64,000 bases of DNA from positions 1,178,001 through 1,242,000 of the forward strand of contig NZ_JADDXR010000002.1 in NCBI RefSeq assembly GCF_015330125.1. Reading direction: 5' to 3'. How positions within the stretch are numbered: the first letter of the stretch is position 1; every line of letters begins with the position of its first letter. This DNA is from Zobellia nedashkovskayae. GTDB lineage: Bacteria; Bacteroidota; Bacteroidia; Flavobacteriales; Flavobacteriaceae. A model generated the notes under the pieces. The model had not been told where the DNA came from and ran no database searches. It saw only the letters and a list, made by a program, of their open reading frames with translations. A program made the position numbers and the translations under genes. Positions 35,825-45,532 of this stretch are shown here, piece after piece.

Positions 35825-35942
35825 GTGAATACTTTTTTAGTGGGGTTAAACGTTTGGTTTGTTTAAGGTAAATTGTTAAAATTTTAACAATTTTAAAATA
35901 GGGGACAAGAACCCTTTCAAGAAAGGATTCTCTATAGTATAC

Positions 35943-36929
35943 TTAAAAATCTGCGTCGAAACTTATTTTTTGCGCGTTTTCATCGTTATCCTTATTCAGA
36001 ATCCCGGCTTTTTGGTATTCAGAAACGCGTTTTTCAAAGAAATTGGTTTTTCCTTGAAGAGAAATCATATCCATAAAATCGAACGGATTGGTAGCGTTGT
36101 ATACTCTATCGCACTCAAGCTCCACAAGAAGCCTGTCCGTTACAAATTCTAAATACTGTGTCATTAATTTAGCATTCATCCCAATAAGACTTGCGGGAAG
36201 AGACTCAGTAATAAATTCTCTTTCTATATTTAAAGCATCCACTAGAATTGCAGTAATACGCTCTTTTGGAACTTTATTTATTAAGTGTTTGTTATGTAAG
36301 TGAACTGCATAATCGCAATGCATACCTTCATCTCTTGAGATTAACTCATTAGAAAAAGTTAACCCAGGCAAAAGCCCTCTTTTCTTTAACCAGAAGATAG
36401 AACAGAATGCACCAGAAAAGAAAATACCTTCAACAGCCGCAAAAGCAATTAATCGCTCGGCAAAGCTTGGAGAGTCAATCCAGTTCAAGGCCCAATCCGC
36501 TTTTTTCTTAATAGCAGGAAAATTTTCAATGGCTTTAAAAAGTGTATTCTTCTCTTTCTCATCTTTCACATAAGTGTCGATTAAAAGCGAATACGTTTCA
36601 GAGTGAATGTTTTCCATCATAATCTGAAACCCGTAGAAAAACTTAGCCTCGGCATACTGTACCTCGCTAACAAAATTCTCGGCTAAATTCTCGTTTACGA
36701 TACCATCCGAAGCTGCAAAAAAAGCTAATATATGTTTAACAAAATAACGCTCGTCATCACTTAACTTATTGTTCCAGTCGTTTAAATCCTCACTAAGGTC
36801 TATTTCCTCCGCTGTCCAAAAACACGCTTCACATTTTTTGTACCATTCCCATAAATCGTCATGCTTAATAGGAAAGATTACAAAGCGATCGTTGTTTTCT
36901 TCTAGAATAGGCTCTAAGGCTACGGACAT
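35943..36929 (-). CDS. nrdB: Class Ia ribonucleotide reductase beta subunit, eukaryote-like
   Basis: About 328 residues from ATG 36929 ([20 protein letters not shown]). Carries the diiron/tyrosyl-radical core with [39 protein letters not shown] and [11 protein letters not shown], strongly resembling eukaryotic R2. The frame is open further upstream to 37070, but those 47 codons are not family-like, so I prefer the internal start. The C-terminal DADF tail would dock on NrdA. Cotranscribed with nrdA. Confidence 0.94.
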   Translation of the reverse strand: MSVALEPILEENNDRFVIFPIKHDDLWEWYKKCEACFWTAEEIDLSEDLNDWNNKLSDDERYFVKHILAFFAASDGIVNENLAENFVSEVQYAEAKFFYGFQIMMENIHSETYSLLIDTYVKDEKEKNTLFKAIENFPAIKKKADWALNWIDSPSFAERLIAFAAVEGIFFSGAFCSIFWLKKRGLLPGLTFSNELISRDEGMHCDYAVHLHNKHLINKVPKERITAILVDALNIEREFITESLPASLIGMNAKLMTQYLEFVTDRLLVELECDRVYNATNPFDFMDMISLQGKTNFFEKRVSEYQKAGILNKDNDENAQKISFDADF

Positions 36930-37140
36930 ATTAAAGGGTTTGAGTGTTGAGAAGAAAATTCTTCCTTTGCGACGGAAACAAAGGTCGCAAAAAAGCGCTG
37001 GAATTTCATATTGTTCAATCATTTCCAGTACAAAGTTTTTAACAGAGATTGTTGAAATGTGGGCTGGCATTGAATATACATGACCTTAGCACGAATCGAC
37101 AATTAGCCTAAATTTTACCTGAAAGATGAACACAAAAAAT

Positions 37141-37178
37141 AAACCAAAAAGTATATTAAAAACATACTTTTTGGTTTA
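37141..37178. terminator. Terminator of the S74 surface-protein gene
   Basis: The stem AAACCAAAAAGTAT / ATACTTTTTGGTTT with a 10-nt loop lies 26 bp after the stop of the 899-aa gene on the minus strand. Confidence 0.8.
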
Positions 37179-37203
37179 AAAATAAAAACACCATCTAAGC
37201 GGG

Positions 37204-39903
37204 CTATTTTGTAATTACAGCTTCTAACCTTTGTAACCTTTCTTCTAGTTTTGATATCATTCTTGATTGCTCTGAAATAATTTCTTGTTGCTTTTGTATA
37301 GCTCTTATAGCCACTACACTAAAACCCGCATAATTAACTCCTAGTATATCATCATCCCCGCTCTCACTAACCAGTTCAGGAAATAATGGTTGCACCTCCT
37401 GAGCTACAAAGCCAATTGCTCTTGTCCGTGATTTGTCTGCTTTAAAAATATAACTAGATGGCTTAAGCAAGGATACCCGCTCTAAAACATCTGGAAGTTC
37501 TCTTATCTCAGACTTTAAGCGTTTATCTGAAGCAGAAGTATACGCTCCGGTATTAGCGTTAATAAAGCCTCGTAATTCATCGCCATAATGAAACATTAGG
37601 GCAAAACCATGGGTAATATGCCAATCTTTGTTAGCTGTACCATCCCTAAAACTAAGACCGGTACCTACCTCTTGACCAGCCTGGTTTATTGTTAAACGAG
37701 CAGAAGGATTACTGGTATTGATACCTACCTGTCCATTTCCTGTAATTGTCATCCGATCACCACCACCACTAGCATTTCGAAAATAAAAGTTAAGTTTAGC
37801 ACTGGCCGCCGTTGATGACGGTAAACCTGCTACGTGCCAAAAAGCACCCCCAGACGCATTATTGGTTAATTCCAACCGGGCAAAATCATTGCCTTCTTCT
37901 TCTAGTTTAAGTAAGGGTTTGGTTAACGATGAATTATTTAGAATATGTAATGCCCCTTCTGGGTTTGTATTTCCGATGCCGACATTCCCGTTTGCAATTA
38001 CCGTGAGTTTAGGCGTTGACCCCGTCACCAAGTGCACCTTACCTGTAGTATTCAATGCACCGGTACCAAAATCCATATCCATATCCCCTGAATACACACC
38101 CGAATACCCCACATAGCCTTCAGAGGTGTAATAAGACATCCAGTTGTCATTATTTTCGGTCTCTAGCTTTAAGCTATGTCCCTGAAATTTAGTTTTTAGA
38201 TGTAAAGGGGTGTCAGGCAGGGCCACTCCTATTCCGACTTTTCCATCTTCCCGAATAGCTATTCTATTTTCCCTGTTCGTCCCTAAAAACAAAGGACCAT
38301 TTTCATTCATTGAAATTGAGCCTACGGCAGTGCCTAAACCTTCAGATATACCAACCCTCAAACCATCTACGGCACTATCACCATAGCCATCAAGGGTATA
38401 CAAGGTTCCTGAAGCCCCTGCAGAATGCACGTGAAACACATTATTTGGGGTACTTATACCTATACCCACTTCTCCTGACTCATAATATACTCTGTTACCA
38501 CTTACGCTCCACACCGAGCCTCCCCCTCCTCCACCGGTTTCGTCAACACCGGCAACCCATTCTCCGGTTCCGGCATCCCACTTGACGACCTGTCCATCTA
38601 CACTACCCACCAAGCCGCCAATAACAGAGCCATCACCTAAAAGTAATCCGCTTTCACCTGTAACATCAACATAATCATTTAAATCTACCGATCCTGTGCC
38701 ATCTTCAATACTCAATACATCACCAGTCATAATCAGACCTTGATCATCCGTATCCACCAATCCGCCCGAGGCCAATTCTTCAATTGCTGCCTGAGTATCA
38801 GCTGCGGCAAGACCTGTACCTGTATTGTCAAAAGGAACCTCGGAAGCATTCTGATCATCCGTGCCTCCCGGTGGAATAATTGCGGATAAATCAACTCCAG
38901 TACCATCAGTAATTTCAAGTAATGTTCCCGAAAGGGATAAATTCTGATCATCAGTATCTACTAACCCACCAGAAGCTAATTCTTCAATAGCAGCCTGAGT
39001 GTCTCCTGCGGCAAGACCTGTACCCGTATTATCAAAAGGAACCTCCGATGCATTCTGGTCATCCGTGCCTCCTGGCGGGATAATTGCGGATAAATCTATT
39101 GTGGATCCATCTGTAATACTCAAATCTGTTCCCAAAAGACTTATATCTTGTAATTCATTCGTTGGGTCGGCGTCCGCATCACTTCCACCACCACTTGTAC
39201 TAACAAACTCATCCAAAGCATCTTGAACATTATCGGCTGTAAGTCCGGAATCTGTATTGTCATAAGGTACTTCAGATGCTATTTGAGCATCTCCGCCACC
39301 ACTAAACAAACGGTTGTCTACATACGTTTTAACAGCTCTTTGCGTAGGTAAAATACCGTTACTGTTCTCTACCAACGCACCATCATCAGATATTTCATTA
39401 ACTTGATTACCAGAGTTAAGATTGAACCCACCTAAAATTCTCAAATCGCTTTTTATTTTTACTTCCCCAACATTTTTATTTTCGATGTCATTGCCATTTG
39501 CTTTCCAAACATTATCACCTGATGCTATTGCAAAAGGCACCGCCATAAGTTCTGTAGTGCCTACCTCAGCGCCATTAAATGAAACCGTAACAAAGACAGC
39601 ATCTCCCCACGGTAGATTAGCGTAACTGCCTCCATTACTAACTCCACTTCCTATCTGTAAGTTAAAAACACCATTGGCATCTGTAGTTACCGAATGGCTT
39701 TCCTTGTATTGATCAGTTGCATCTGCACTGCCAAATTTTAGTGCTATACCAATATTCAGGGTTTCTTGCTCCATTAATTCATTTTCAGAATTACGGGCAA
39801 CACCTTGGTAATTGATGAAATTTTTCTGTTGCGCCTGAACCATAAATGTTCCTAAAAACATAATGGTTATTACGGTAAATATTAAAACGTAGTTTTTCTT
39901 CAT
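37204..39903 (-). CDS. Repeat-rich secreted protein with S74 intramolecular chaperone
   Basis: An 899-residue protein with a signal peptide (MKKNYVLIFTVITIMFLGTF...AQ). The middle region holds repeats of the type DDQNASEVPFDNTGTGLA, DTQAAIEELASGGLVDTDDQ, then beta-strand segments of the kind EVGIGISTPNNVFHV, GKVGIGVALPDTPLHL. The C-terminus is a peptidase-S74 self-cleaving chaperone (SASDKRLKSEIREL; RAIGFVAQEVQPLFPEL) and a coiled coil. These domains trimerise fibres in phage tails and cell-surface proteins. There is no phage context; the next gene encodes a T9SS-sorted protein. Confidence 0.87.
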   Translation of the reverse strand: MKKNYVLIFTVITIMFLGTFMVQAQQKNFINYQGVARNSENELMEQETLNIGIALKFGSADATDQYKESHSVTTDANGVFNLQIGSGVSNGGSYANLPWGDAVFVTVSFNGAEVGTTELMAVPFAIASGDNVWKANGNDIENKNVGEVKIKSDLRILGGFNLNSGNQVNEISDDGALVENSNGILPTQRAVKTYVDNRLFSGGGDAQIASEVPYDNTDSGLTADNVQDALDEFVSTSGGGSDADADPTNELQDISLLGTDLSITDGSTIDLSAIIPPGGTDDQNASEVPFDNTGTGLAAGDTQAAIEELASGGLVDTDDQNLSLSGTLLEITDGTGVDLSAIIPPGGTDDQNASEVPFDNTGTGLAAADTQAAIEELASGGLVDTDDQGLIMTGDVLSIEDGTGSVDLNDYVDVTGESGLLLGDGSVIGGLVGSVDGQVVKWDAGTGEWVAGVDETGGGGGGSVWSVSGNRVYYESGEVGIGISTPNNVFHVHSAGASGTLYTLDGYGDSAVDGLRVGISEGLGTAVGSISMNENGPLFLGTNRENRIAIREDGKVGIGVALPDTPLHLKTKFQGHSLKLETENNDNWMSYYTSEGYVGYSGVYSGDMDMDFGTGALNTTGKVHLVTGSTPKLTVIANGNVGIGNTNPEGALHILNNSSLTKPLLKLEEEGNDFARLELTNNASGGAFWHVAGLPSSTAASAKLNFYFRNASGGGDRMTITGNGQVGINTSNPSARLTINQAGQEVGTGLSFRDGTANKDWHITHGFALMFHYGDELRGFINANTGAYTSASDKRLKSEIRELPDVLERVSLLKPSSYIFKADKSRTRAIGFVAQEVQPLFPELVSESGDDDILGVNYAGFSVVAIRAIQKQQEIISEQSRMISKLEERLQRLEAVITK
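38741..39112 (-). repeat. Two in-frame DNA repeats of 204-bp period
   Basis: Two units, beginning near 38741 and 38944, encode nearly the same 40-residue block with the AAIEELASGG core. A degenerate third copy with EVPYDNTDSGLTADNVQDAL lies at about 39190-39280. They lengthen the stalk of the S74 protein. Confidence 0.75.
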
Positions 39904-39907
39904 GGTT

Positions 39908-40390
39908 CTATTCTTTAATAAGTTTATACACGTTAGTTTCGGATTTGCCTTCCAAAAAGACCTTTAAAACATATACACCTTTGGCCATATAGGCCATATC
40001 TATTTTGTATTCCAGTTTATTCTCTTCTATTTTCTGACTGAACACCCGTTGCCCATTTACAGCAAATAGCTCTATTCCCACCACCTTATTTTCACTTGTA
40101 AAAACGGTAACTTCTTCCACAACCGGGTTTGGGTAAACTAAAATATCCGAAGGTTCTTCACCCGGGCTCAATGGTATTATTAATATGCCCTTTCCTGCCC
40201 AAAAACCTTGGTCTACAGAATTAGCATCCGCTATCAGGCCTACTACAGGTTCGCCAACAGTAAAACTCACGGATATATCCGTATTGCTCATTACACCACC
40301 CACATTGCTAATAACACTGCGCTCTATTGACTGAGCGAAAGAAAATGTGGTGTTTAGGATTAGAAAAAAGAGGAGTAGTTTTTCTTTCAT
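39908..40390 (-). CDS. T9SS C-terminal sorting-signal protein
   Basis: A 160-residue protein with a signal peptide (ends TFSFAQS). The last 75 residues are a type A T9SS sorting domain: DILVYPNPVVEEVTVFT, IELFAVNGQRVFSQ, YMAKGVYVLKVFLEGKSET, LIKE. The short N-terminal part contains SFTVGEPVVGLIADANSVDQ. It stops 5 bp upstream of the start of the S74 gene and is probably cotranscribed with it. It is likely exported to the surface through the type IX system. Confidence 0.9.
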   Translation of the reverse strand: MKEKLLLFFLILNTTFSFAQSIERSVISNVGGVMSNTDISVSFTVGEPVVGLIADANSVDQGFWAGKGILIIPLSPGEEPSDILVYPNPVVEEVTVFTSENKVVGIELFAVNGQRVFSQKIEENKLEYKIDMAYMAKGVYVLKVFLEGKSETNVYKLIKE

Positions 40391-40450
40391 TTTCGTTTGT
40401 TTTACTATTAATGTTATTCTGAGCCTGAGGTTAACTCGGGTGCAGAATAA

Positions 40451-40639
40451 TTATCTCCCTTTTTTAGTTTTCGAGAAGTCCGACGAGAATTTATGGTTTG
40501 CAAAAAGAAAAAGTAACACCACCTCAATACCCAGTAAGAATAGCGGATGAATAAAATTTACGAGTGAAAAAAGCGATTCAGAAAATATGCGTGAAGTATT
40601 GACCAGTAAGGCTGCAAGTAAAAGAAATGTAATTTTCAT
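40451..40639 (-). CDS. Small hydrophobic protein, 62 aa, unknown
   Basis: Two hydrophobic segments, MKITFLLLAALLVNT and PLFLLGIEVVLLFLFA, and a charged tail KFSSDFSKTKKGR. It is upstream of the T9SS gene on the same strand with a 60-bp gap. It looks like a small membrane protein; family not recognised. Coding potential is moderate. Confidence 0.5.
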   Translation of the reverse strand: MKITFLLLAALLVNTSRIFSESLFSLVNFIHPLFLLGIEVVLLFLFANHKFSSDFSKTKKGR

Positions 40640-41014
40640 AGCTGTGGGTTTTGGGTTTTAGTATTGTTATCCACAAATGGGATACTAAAAGTTTATCGGA
40701 TTCAATAAAGCCTTTTATAGTAATTGTTCTTAATCAGAAATACAGCATACTTATCTGTATATGATATTAGAAAGCTAAAACGAAGTATGTGTGAATTAAT
40801 CAGTTCCATCTGTTTATTCTTTATATTAAAGACAAGACCTTGCGGCGAATAGGGGGAAACTGATTTGGGAAGATATACACCAGTTGATACATTGCTTCAT
40901 TAAAATCAATGACAATATACCAGTAAGCGTTATTTTAATAAATTAAAATTGTACAACTGGAAGCTACTTATGTATAATCTGTTTAAAAAGGAAAATATAA
41001 TGTATGCCTTACAG
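40640..41014. other. Intergenic stretch, no gene seen
   Basis: AT-rich sequence without a convincing ORF, hairpin or repeat. It may hold the promoters for the T9SS/S74 block. Confidence 0.4.
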
Positions 41015-41515
41015 CTATTTTATATTGGGCTCTTTCACTCCCTTTTTACCACTCGTAATTGCGAATGTCCAGTTATCCGAAACCTTATACCCCTTCTTGA
41101 TATTGGGGGATTTTATCCCACCATATATATCGCTTGCAAGAATACCCACTCCCACCAAAACAAATGAAACATTTTCCGAAAAGCCAGATAACAGGGCTGA
41201 GAAAAATAGACCAACTGTACCCATGTGGAAAAAATTAGCTTTAATCAAAATAGTAAGCGCTAAAGGGTTTTTTCTTATGATACTAATTTCGTTTAAGCCA
41301 ATAATAACACCATTTACCTTGATGGTATTGTAATTTAGAATCCTGAATTTACCTTCGTATTTTTCACCCAGCTTAGTAACTAACTTTATTCTTCGGTGTT
41401 CTTTTAAAAGCACTTCTTTACTGAGGGTTTGATTTACAATACTCAATACTTTTTCTTGACAAAAACTATTTTGGCAGATTGAAACAAAGAGTAGCATTAG
41501 AACAAGTGTTTTCAT
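41015..41515 (-). CDS. Secreted or membrane protein of unknown function, 166 aa
   Basis: Signal peptide MKTLVLMLLFVSICQNSFCQ, a short beta-rich part (RRIKLVTKLGEKYEGKFRIL, NYNTIKVNGVIIGLNEISII) and two likely membrane helices (HMGTVGLFFSALLSGFSENV; SFVLVGVGILASDIYGG). A family is not recognised. It is the last gene of a row of five small genes of the same direction (41.0-43.0 kb). Confidence 0.7.
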   Translation of the reverse strand: MKTLVLMLLFVSICQNSFCQEKVLSIVNQTLSKEVLLKEHRRIKLVTKLGEKYEGKFRILNYNTIKVNGVIIGLNEISIIRKNPLALTILIKANFFHMGTVGLFFSALLSGFSENVSFVLVGVGILASDIYGGIKSPNIKKGYKVSDNWTFAITSGKKGVKEPNIK

Positions 41516-41582
41516 TTCGTTTGTTAATTATTAAACTGGCATCCATCTTCTTATCCAACGGAAAGCCTATAGCTAAAGCTTG

Positions 41583-41954
41583 TTATTCTTGGATTCCGGC
41601 AAACCAAATTTCATACTTCTTTCCTAAAATAGGTGCCGGCCTTTCTTTGCCATTTAGTGCATTCATAAGTGACATTACCCACATATATAGCAATACAAAA
41701 ATGCCGAGTATATTTATTATCCATCCTAAAATTGGTACCATACCAATAATTCCCAATGACAATCCTGTAAGACAAAGCCCTACTGACTGCCGAATATGGT
41801 AACTGGCAAATTCTTGTTTTTTATCGTTATTCATTACAAAAGCTACCACCAAACCAATAATGGTTATATAAGATAGTATTGCCATTGTCTTGTCATTTTC
41901 ACTTGTTGCAGCAGTGGTTTGAGCTGCATCTAAGTTTGTATCTGTATTTTCCAT
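41583..41954 (-). CDS. DUF4870-like small membrane protein
   Basis: A 123-residue protein with a polar N-terminus rich in Thr/Asp and three hydrophobic helices: MAILSYITIIGLVVAFVMNN, SVGLCLTGLSLGIIGMVPIL and IINILGIFVLLYMWVMSLMN. The phrase HIRQSVGL is typical of DUF4870/import-component proteins. Function unknown. Same-strand spacing to neighbours (34 bp) suggests cotranscription. Confidence 0.8.
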   Translation of the reverse strand: MENTDTNLDAAQTTAATSENDKTMAILSYITIIGLVVAFVMNNDKKQEFASYHIRQSVGLCLTGLSLGIIGMVPILGWIINILGIFVLLYMWVMSLMNALNGKERPAPILGKKYEIWFAGIQE

Positions 41955-41988
41955 TAGTATTTTGTTTTAACTGGTTAAAATTCGATTT

Positions 41989-42609
41989 TTATTCGGCCAT
42001 ATCGGTCAATTGCTCTAACTCAAGGTTATCCACCATATCCCAGGTTTCATCGGGAAGCATATCATTTGCATTTACGGTCACTAGAAAACGCTCTGCAAAA
42101 GCAAAAATTAACTGCGTATCATTGCTTTTCTTCTTATAAGTCTGTTGAGCCCTTATATCATTTACCTCAACGGTTTGCTGATGTTGGTATTCATCTTCAG
42201 TCTCCATTTCAAAATTACCCAACAGTCCATAACCACTGGCCATCATACTGCCAGTTGGCCCAGCGCCATCAATTATCATTATGGTCAGCTTCTTTTTACT
42301 ATCGAGCATTTTAAACGTTCCTTCTACAGAATTTACTTGATACATGCCCGCTTGTCCTACTTTGAATCCGGTTCTTTCTAAATCTCCTAAATTAGGAGGT
42401 AACCAGTCTTTTAGTTGCTCATTGGTTAGCGGAGTAGCATCTTTAAGTTTTTCTATCCTACCCTCTACCTTTCTAGCTTCTTTTACAAAAGCGCTGACGT
42501 TTGATACCCCTTCCGTAGCTTTTGATAATTTTTCTTTGACCTCGCCCACGCAAGACTCAAAAACCATCAACACTGCTACAAGAACAATATACTTGCCTAT
42601 ATTTTTCAT
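41989..42609 (-). CDS. Lipoprotein of unknown function, 206 aa
   Basis: Lipobox in MKNIGKYIVLVAVLMVFESC, then a helical segment (EKLSKATEGVSNVSAFVKEA) and a mixed domain with MYQVNSVEGTFKMLDSKKKL and IMIIDGAGPTGSMMASGYGL. The protein is probably anchored in the inner or outer membrane. No family recognised. It lies 20 bp after another small lipoprotein gene. Confidence 0.75.
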   Translation of the reverse strand: MKNIGKYIVLVAVLMVFESCVGEVKEKLSKATEGVSNVSAFVKEARKVEGRIEKLKDATPLTNEQLKDWLPPNLGDLERTGFKVGQAGMYQVNSVEGTFKMLDSKKKLTIMIIDGAGPTGSMMASGYGLLGNFEMETEDEYQHQQTVEVNDIRAQQTYKKKSNDTQLIFAFAERFLVTVNANDMLPDETWDMVDNLELEQLTDMAE

Positions 42610-42629
42610 CTTTGAAAATTTTACGGTTT

Positions 42630-42977
42630 CTATAAATTGTTACAATCTTCTTGATCAATATCTGCTTTGGCTTCTTTTATCTCTTGGTCAATTTCTGCTC
42701 TACTAGCAGTAGGTATACAATCATAAATATCATCTAGGGCATCTAAGTAATTCTTGGCTGCACTCTTATAGTTCGTACAGCTTTCTACTGTTGGATTATC
42801 ACTATATTCCTGTATGGCCGCTGTCCATGCAGTTAATTCATCTGTATACCCTTCTGCCCAATTTCCTCCAAAGCAGTTACCTGCAGGATTTAATGGATTG
42901 TCTTTACTACAGCTGTAGGTTAACATAACAGCCACACCGCAAACAGCTAAAAGAATTTGTCTCTTGAAATTTTTCAT
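42630..42977 (-). CDS. Small lipoprotein of unknown function, 115 aa
   Basis: Lipobox in MLTYSCSKDN after a short hydrophobic stretch. The mature part has four cysteines (GNCFGG; VESCTNY; IYDCIPT; QEDCNNL) and many acidic and helical residues, suggesting a compact disulfide-stabilised domain. It is first in a same-direction row of small genes. Confidence 0.75.
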   Translation of the reverse strand: MKNFKRQILLAVCGVAVMLTYSCSKDNPLNPAGNCFGGNWAEGYTDELTAWTAAIQEYSDNPTVESCTNYKSAAKNYLDALDDIYDCIPTASRAEIDQEIKEAKADIDQEDCNNL

Positions 42978-43152
42978 GATTCTAATTTTAATTTGTTAAT
43001 CAATTATATTTTGTAGTGTTCTCTACGGGAAAATCCCTGATTCAACACTTTCTACAATAATTAATGTCCCAAACTAAAAAAGGTTAACATGCTGGTTGAT
43101 TTTTCTAAAGATTAAAATTTTAGGAGTGGTAAAATTTCCTAAACCATAGCGC

Positions 43153-43183
43153 ATAAAAAAAGCCAGAAAAATAATTTTCTGGC
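43153..43183 (-). terminator. Hairpin terminator in an otherwise empty stretch
   Basis: The stem AGCCAGAAAA / TTTTCTGGCT with a 4-nt loop followed by a T run on the minus strand. It lies 480 bp downstream of the nearest minus-strand gene (43662). Confidence 0.65.
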
Positions 43184-43189
43184 TTAGAC

Positions 43190-43660
43190 AAACTTTAATA
43201 CTGTATGATACCACCAAACCGTACGGTCCTTCTAATGTATCAAAATCGATTGGTACCAGAAAGGGTGCTGATTCAGGTAGTTCCCCCGAAACCTATAATC
43301 GGCAATCATCTCTTCAACAAGTTGAATAGATGACCCAAAATGGTGTCATTAGGCGGACTAAACACGTTCTATTTCATAACATGTTACCTAGAACCGTACC
43401 TTTTTGGATTGGCAGTTTCATAAAATTGTAAGATAGTTCCCCATATGTAGTTTTTTCTTATTGTTGGTTTGGTATTTTTATATGTATCTAAACTTGTACT
43501 ATATTCAATATTGGTGATTACCAATTTGGGGGGTTGTAAAAATAAGCATTTTCTTAACACGGACTACCATAGACCACTATAAATATTGATTCTAACGTGA
43601 TCATTCGTAGATCGTTATAAACATCACAAGTCTACACTAAAGTAACGATTAAACAGTTCC
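43190..43660. other. Gap without a clear gene; possible decayed ORF
   Basis: On the minus strand a short coding-like frame (ELPESAPFLVPIDFDTLEGP, near 43215-43285) is interrupted upstream by stop codons. It may be a remnant of a gene that used the terminator at 43153-43183. No start or family is identifiable. Confidence 0.3.
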
Positions 43661-43661
43661 T

Positions 43662-44249
43662 CTATTGTAAGGTTAAACTTTCTTTTCTTTGAGCTTCAAA
43701 CTTTCTACTAACGTATGCCATTCTGCCTTCTGTATTTTTAAAAGACAAATCTATACGCCCCCTTATCCATTGTTGATTGATTTCTTTAATATTTACAGAG
43801 CCTTTATATGTAAAATAGGGTTTCTCATCAAGATTGGTGATATTAATAAAACCGAATACGCCATTAAACTCGCTCAATAGACTATTTGAACTCTCCGCAA
43901 CTTCATGTCTACCTATTACCGTATTTAAATCTTTTGTAGGTTTAGAAATTACCATGCCAAAAAGTTGCTTATTTTCCGTAACGTCAAAATCTGGTTTTAA
44001 CTCAATACTTGTAAATGAGATACCGCTACTAGATACCATCGTACGTGATTCAAAAACTAAAGAGCGTTCTAAAATATTAGTTATACTATCTGCTATTCCC
44101 AAATTGTTTGATACATAAGTGTCCTCCAAAAGAAAAGAAGGTGACAACTTATGGTCTACTCCAGAATTCGAAAAAGAGAAAACCGAGAACACCAACCAAA
44201 ACCCAGCTTTGGTTGCGTTACTGAAAAATTGAAATAGTAAACTATACAT
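43662..44249 (-). CDS. Secreted protein of unknown function, 195 aa
   Basis: N-terminal hydrophobic region (FWLVFSVFSFSNSGV) followed by a beta-rich part (SSGISFTSIELKPDFDVTEN; GVFGFINITNLDEKPYFTYK; GRIDLSFKNTEGRMAYVSRK). It looks like an exported beta-sandwich-type protein. Family not recognised. A 43-residue secreted peptide gene lies 44 bp upstream on the same strand. Confidence 0.65.
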   Translation of the reverse strand: MYSLLFQFFSNATKAGFWLVFSVFSFSNSGVDHKLSPSFLLEDTYVSNNLGIADSITNILERSLVFESRTMVSSSGISFTSIELKPDFDVTENKQLFGMVISKPTKDLNTVIGRHEVAESSNSLLSEFNGVFGFINITNLDEKPYFTYKGSVNIKEINQQWIRGRIDLSFKNTEGRMAYVSRKFEAQRKESLTLQ

Positions 44250-44293
44250 AGCTACTAGTTTTTATATTTCTTAATTGACTCTTGTTAGCTTAA

Positions 44294-44425
44294 TTACCTA
44301 TTTTCTGCAACCTGCTCCCCAACAACTAAATCATTATTCAATTCTTTAATCTCACTTGTATCGGTCAAAGCTGCCGCTACTAGAGTAACTACAAGTAATG
44401 CGAACATGAACAGACATTTTTTCAT
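44294..44425 (-). CDS. Small secreted peptide, 43 aa
   Basis: ATG at 44423-44425, TAA at 44294-44296. A hydrophobic signal-like start MKKCLFMFALLVVTLVAAAL is followed by a short acidic tail TDTSEIKELNNDLVVGEQ + VAENR. The LVVTLVAAAL-TD junction suits signal peptidase I. Likely translated with the downstream 195-aa gene. Confidence 0.55.
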   Translation of the reverse strand: MKKCLFMFALLVVTLVAAALTDTSEIKELNNDLVVGEQVAENR

Positions 44426-44789
44426 TGCTATTGTTATTTAGTTTTACCTTATTAGAATCCGTTATAAAAATCCTGGGGAAACATTAATAACCATCATACA
44501 TTCATGAGGCTAATGTAATATTGAACATCCCGTGATTATCGTGGTTATGTATAAATGGTCTACTTTTCTGTATAAATGGCAACTACCTTGTTTTACAAGG
44601 CTTCACATGGGTTAAAAATGCTTATTTCAACGCAAATATCTTTTTAGAAAGTCTGATGTAAAGCCTTCAGAACCGTTTTTACCAATTTTTATACCAAACA
44701 CACTTTAATTATATCCATCGATACATCTTTATAATCATAAAACATGCCATACCATTAATTTTGTTTACTTTACCTTAAAGTATTGTTCT
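44426..44789 (+). promoter_or_regulatory. Intergenic region with promoter of the LytTR regulator
   Basis: TAATTTTG at 44756-44763 matches the TANNTTTG -7 consensus 26 bp before the ATG. A clear -33 box is not seen. The rest of the 364-bp gap holds nothing I can identify. Confidence 0.4.
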
Positions 44790-45524
44790 ATGATAGAAGC
44801 CGTAATCGTTGATGATGAAATCAAAGCCTTGCAAAGCCTTTCTTGGGAATTGACCAATTTTAGCGATGAAATAAAAGTGGAGGCTTCCTTTACCGACCCC
44901 TTTGAGGCATTGACCTATCTAGAAAAAAATACGCCAGATTGCCTTTTTCTGGATATTGAAATGCCAACGATGGATGGTTTTCAGTTTATTCAAAAATTGA
45001 CAAATAAAAATTTTCCTGTAGTAATCACAACCGCTTATAATCAATATGCTATAAAAGCCTTAAAGAACGAGGCTATAGATTATCTTCTAAAACCTATTGA
45101 TACGGATGACCTTAGAGAAACTATCGTAAAAATCAGGAAACATAATGCCAAAAATTTTACGGCAGAGCGATTGGAAAGGTTATTATTAAATTTCAACTCC
45201 AACGCAAAGCACAAAAAAATAACTTTTAATACAGATGGGAAGTTAGTTTTTCTAGATAGCGATGAAATTTTATATGCCGAGTCTGATGGAAATTATAGTA
45301 CCATTTTTTTAGCCGATGGCCACAAGATTGTACTTACCAAAAAACTCAAAGAGGTAAATGAGCTCTTACCAGCAGATTCTTTTTTTAGAATTCACAATTC
45401 ATATATTATCAACCTTACTAAAATAAAAGAGTTTTTGAAAACCGATGGATATGTTATCTTGGAATCCAATCATAAGATTCCCGTTTCCAGACAGAAAAAA
45501 TCAGATTTTTTGGATATGCTCTAA
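44790..45524 (+). CDS. LytTR-family response regulator
   Basis: A 244-residue cytoplasmic transcription regulator. The receiver domain has the phosphoacceptor Asp in CLFLDIEMPTMDGF (near residue 55) and a Lys in YLLKPID. The C-terminal LytTR DNA-binding domain includes ILYAESDGNYSTIFLADGHK and FFRIHNSYIINLTKI. It precedes the histidine kinase gene by 8 bp, forming a two-component system of the LytS/LytR type. Confidence 0.93.
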   Translation: MIEAVIVDDEIKALQSLSWELTNFSDEIKVEASFTDPFEALTYLEKNTPDCLFLDIEMPTMDGFQFIQKLTNKNFPVVITTAYNQYAIKALKNEAIDYLLKPIDTDDLRETIVKIRKHNAKNFTAERLERLLLNFNSNAKHKKITFNTDGKLVFLDSDEILYAESDGNYSTIFLADGHKIVLTKKLKEVNELLPADSFFRIHNSYIINLTKIKEFLKTDGYVILESNHKIPVSRQKKSDFLDML

Positions 45525-45532
45525 CCTAATTA

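Noticed and set aside
36930-37070. 47-codon N-terminal extension of NrdB
   Set aside because: The extension does not look like R2 proteins and the internal ATG gives the normal N-terminus.
37204-39903. S74/tail-fibre-like gene as evidence of a prophage
   Set aside because: No capsid, terminase, integrase or lysis genes are nearby; it has a signal peptide and a T9SS partner.
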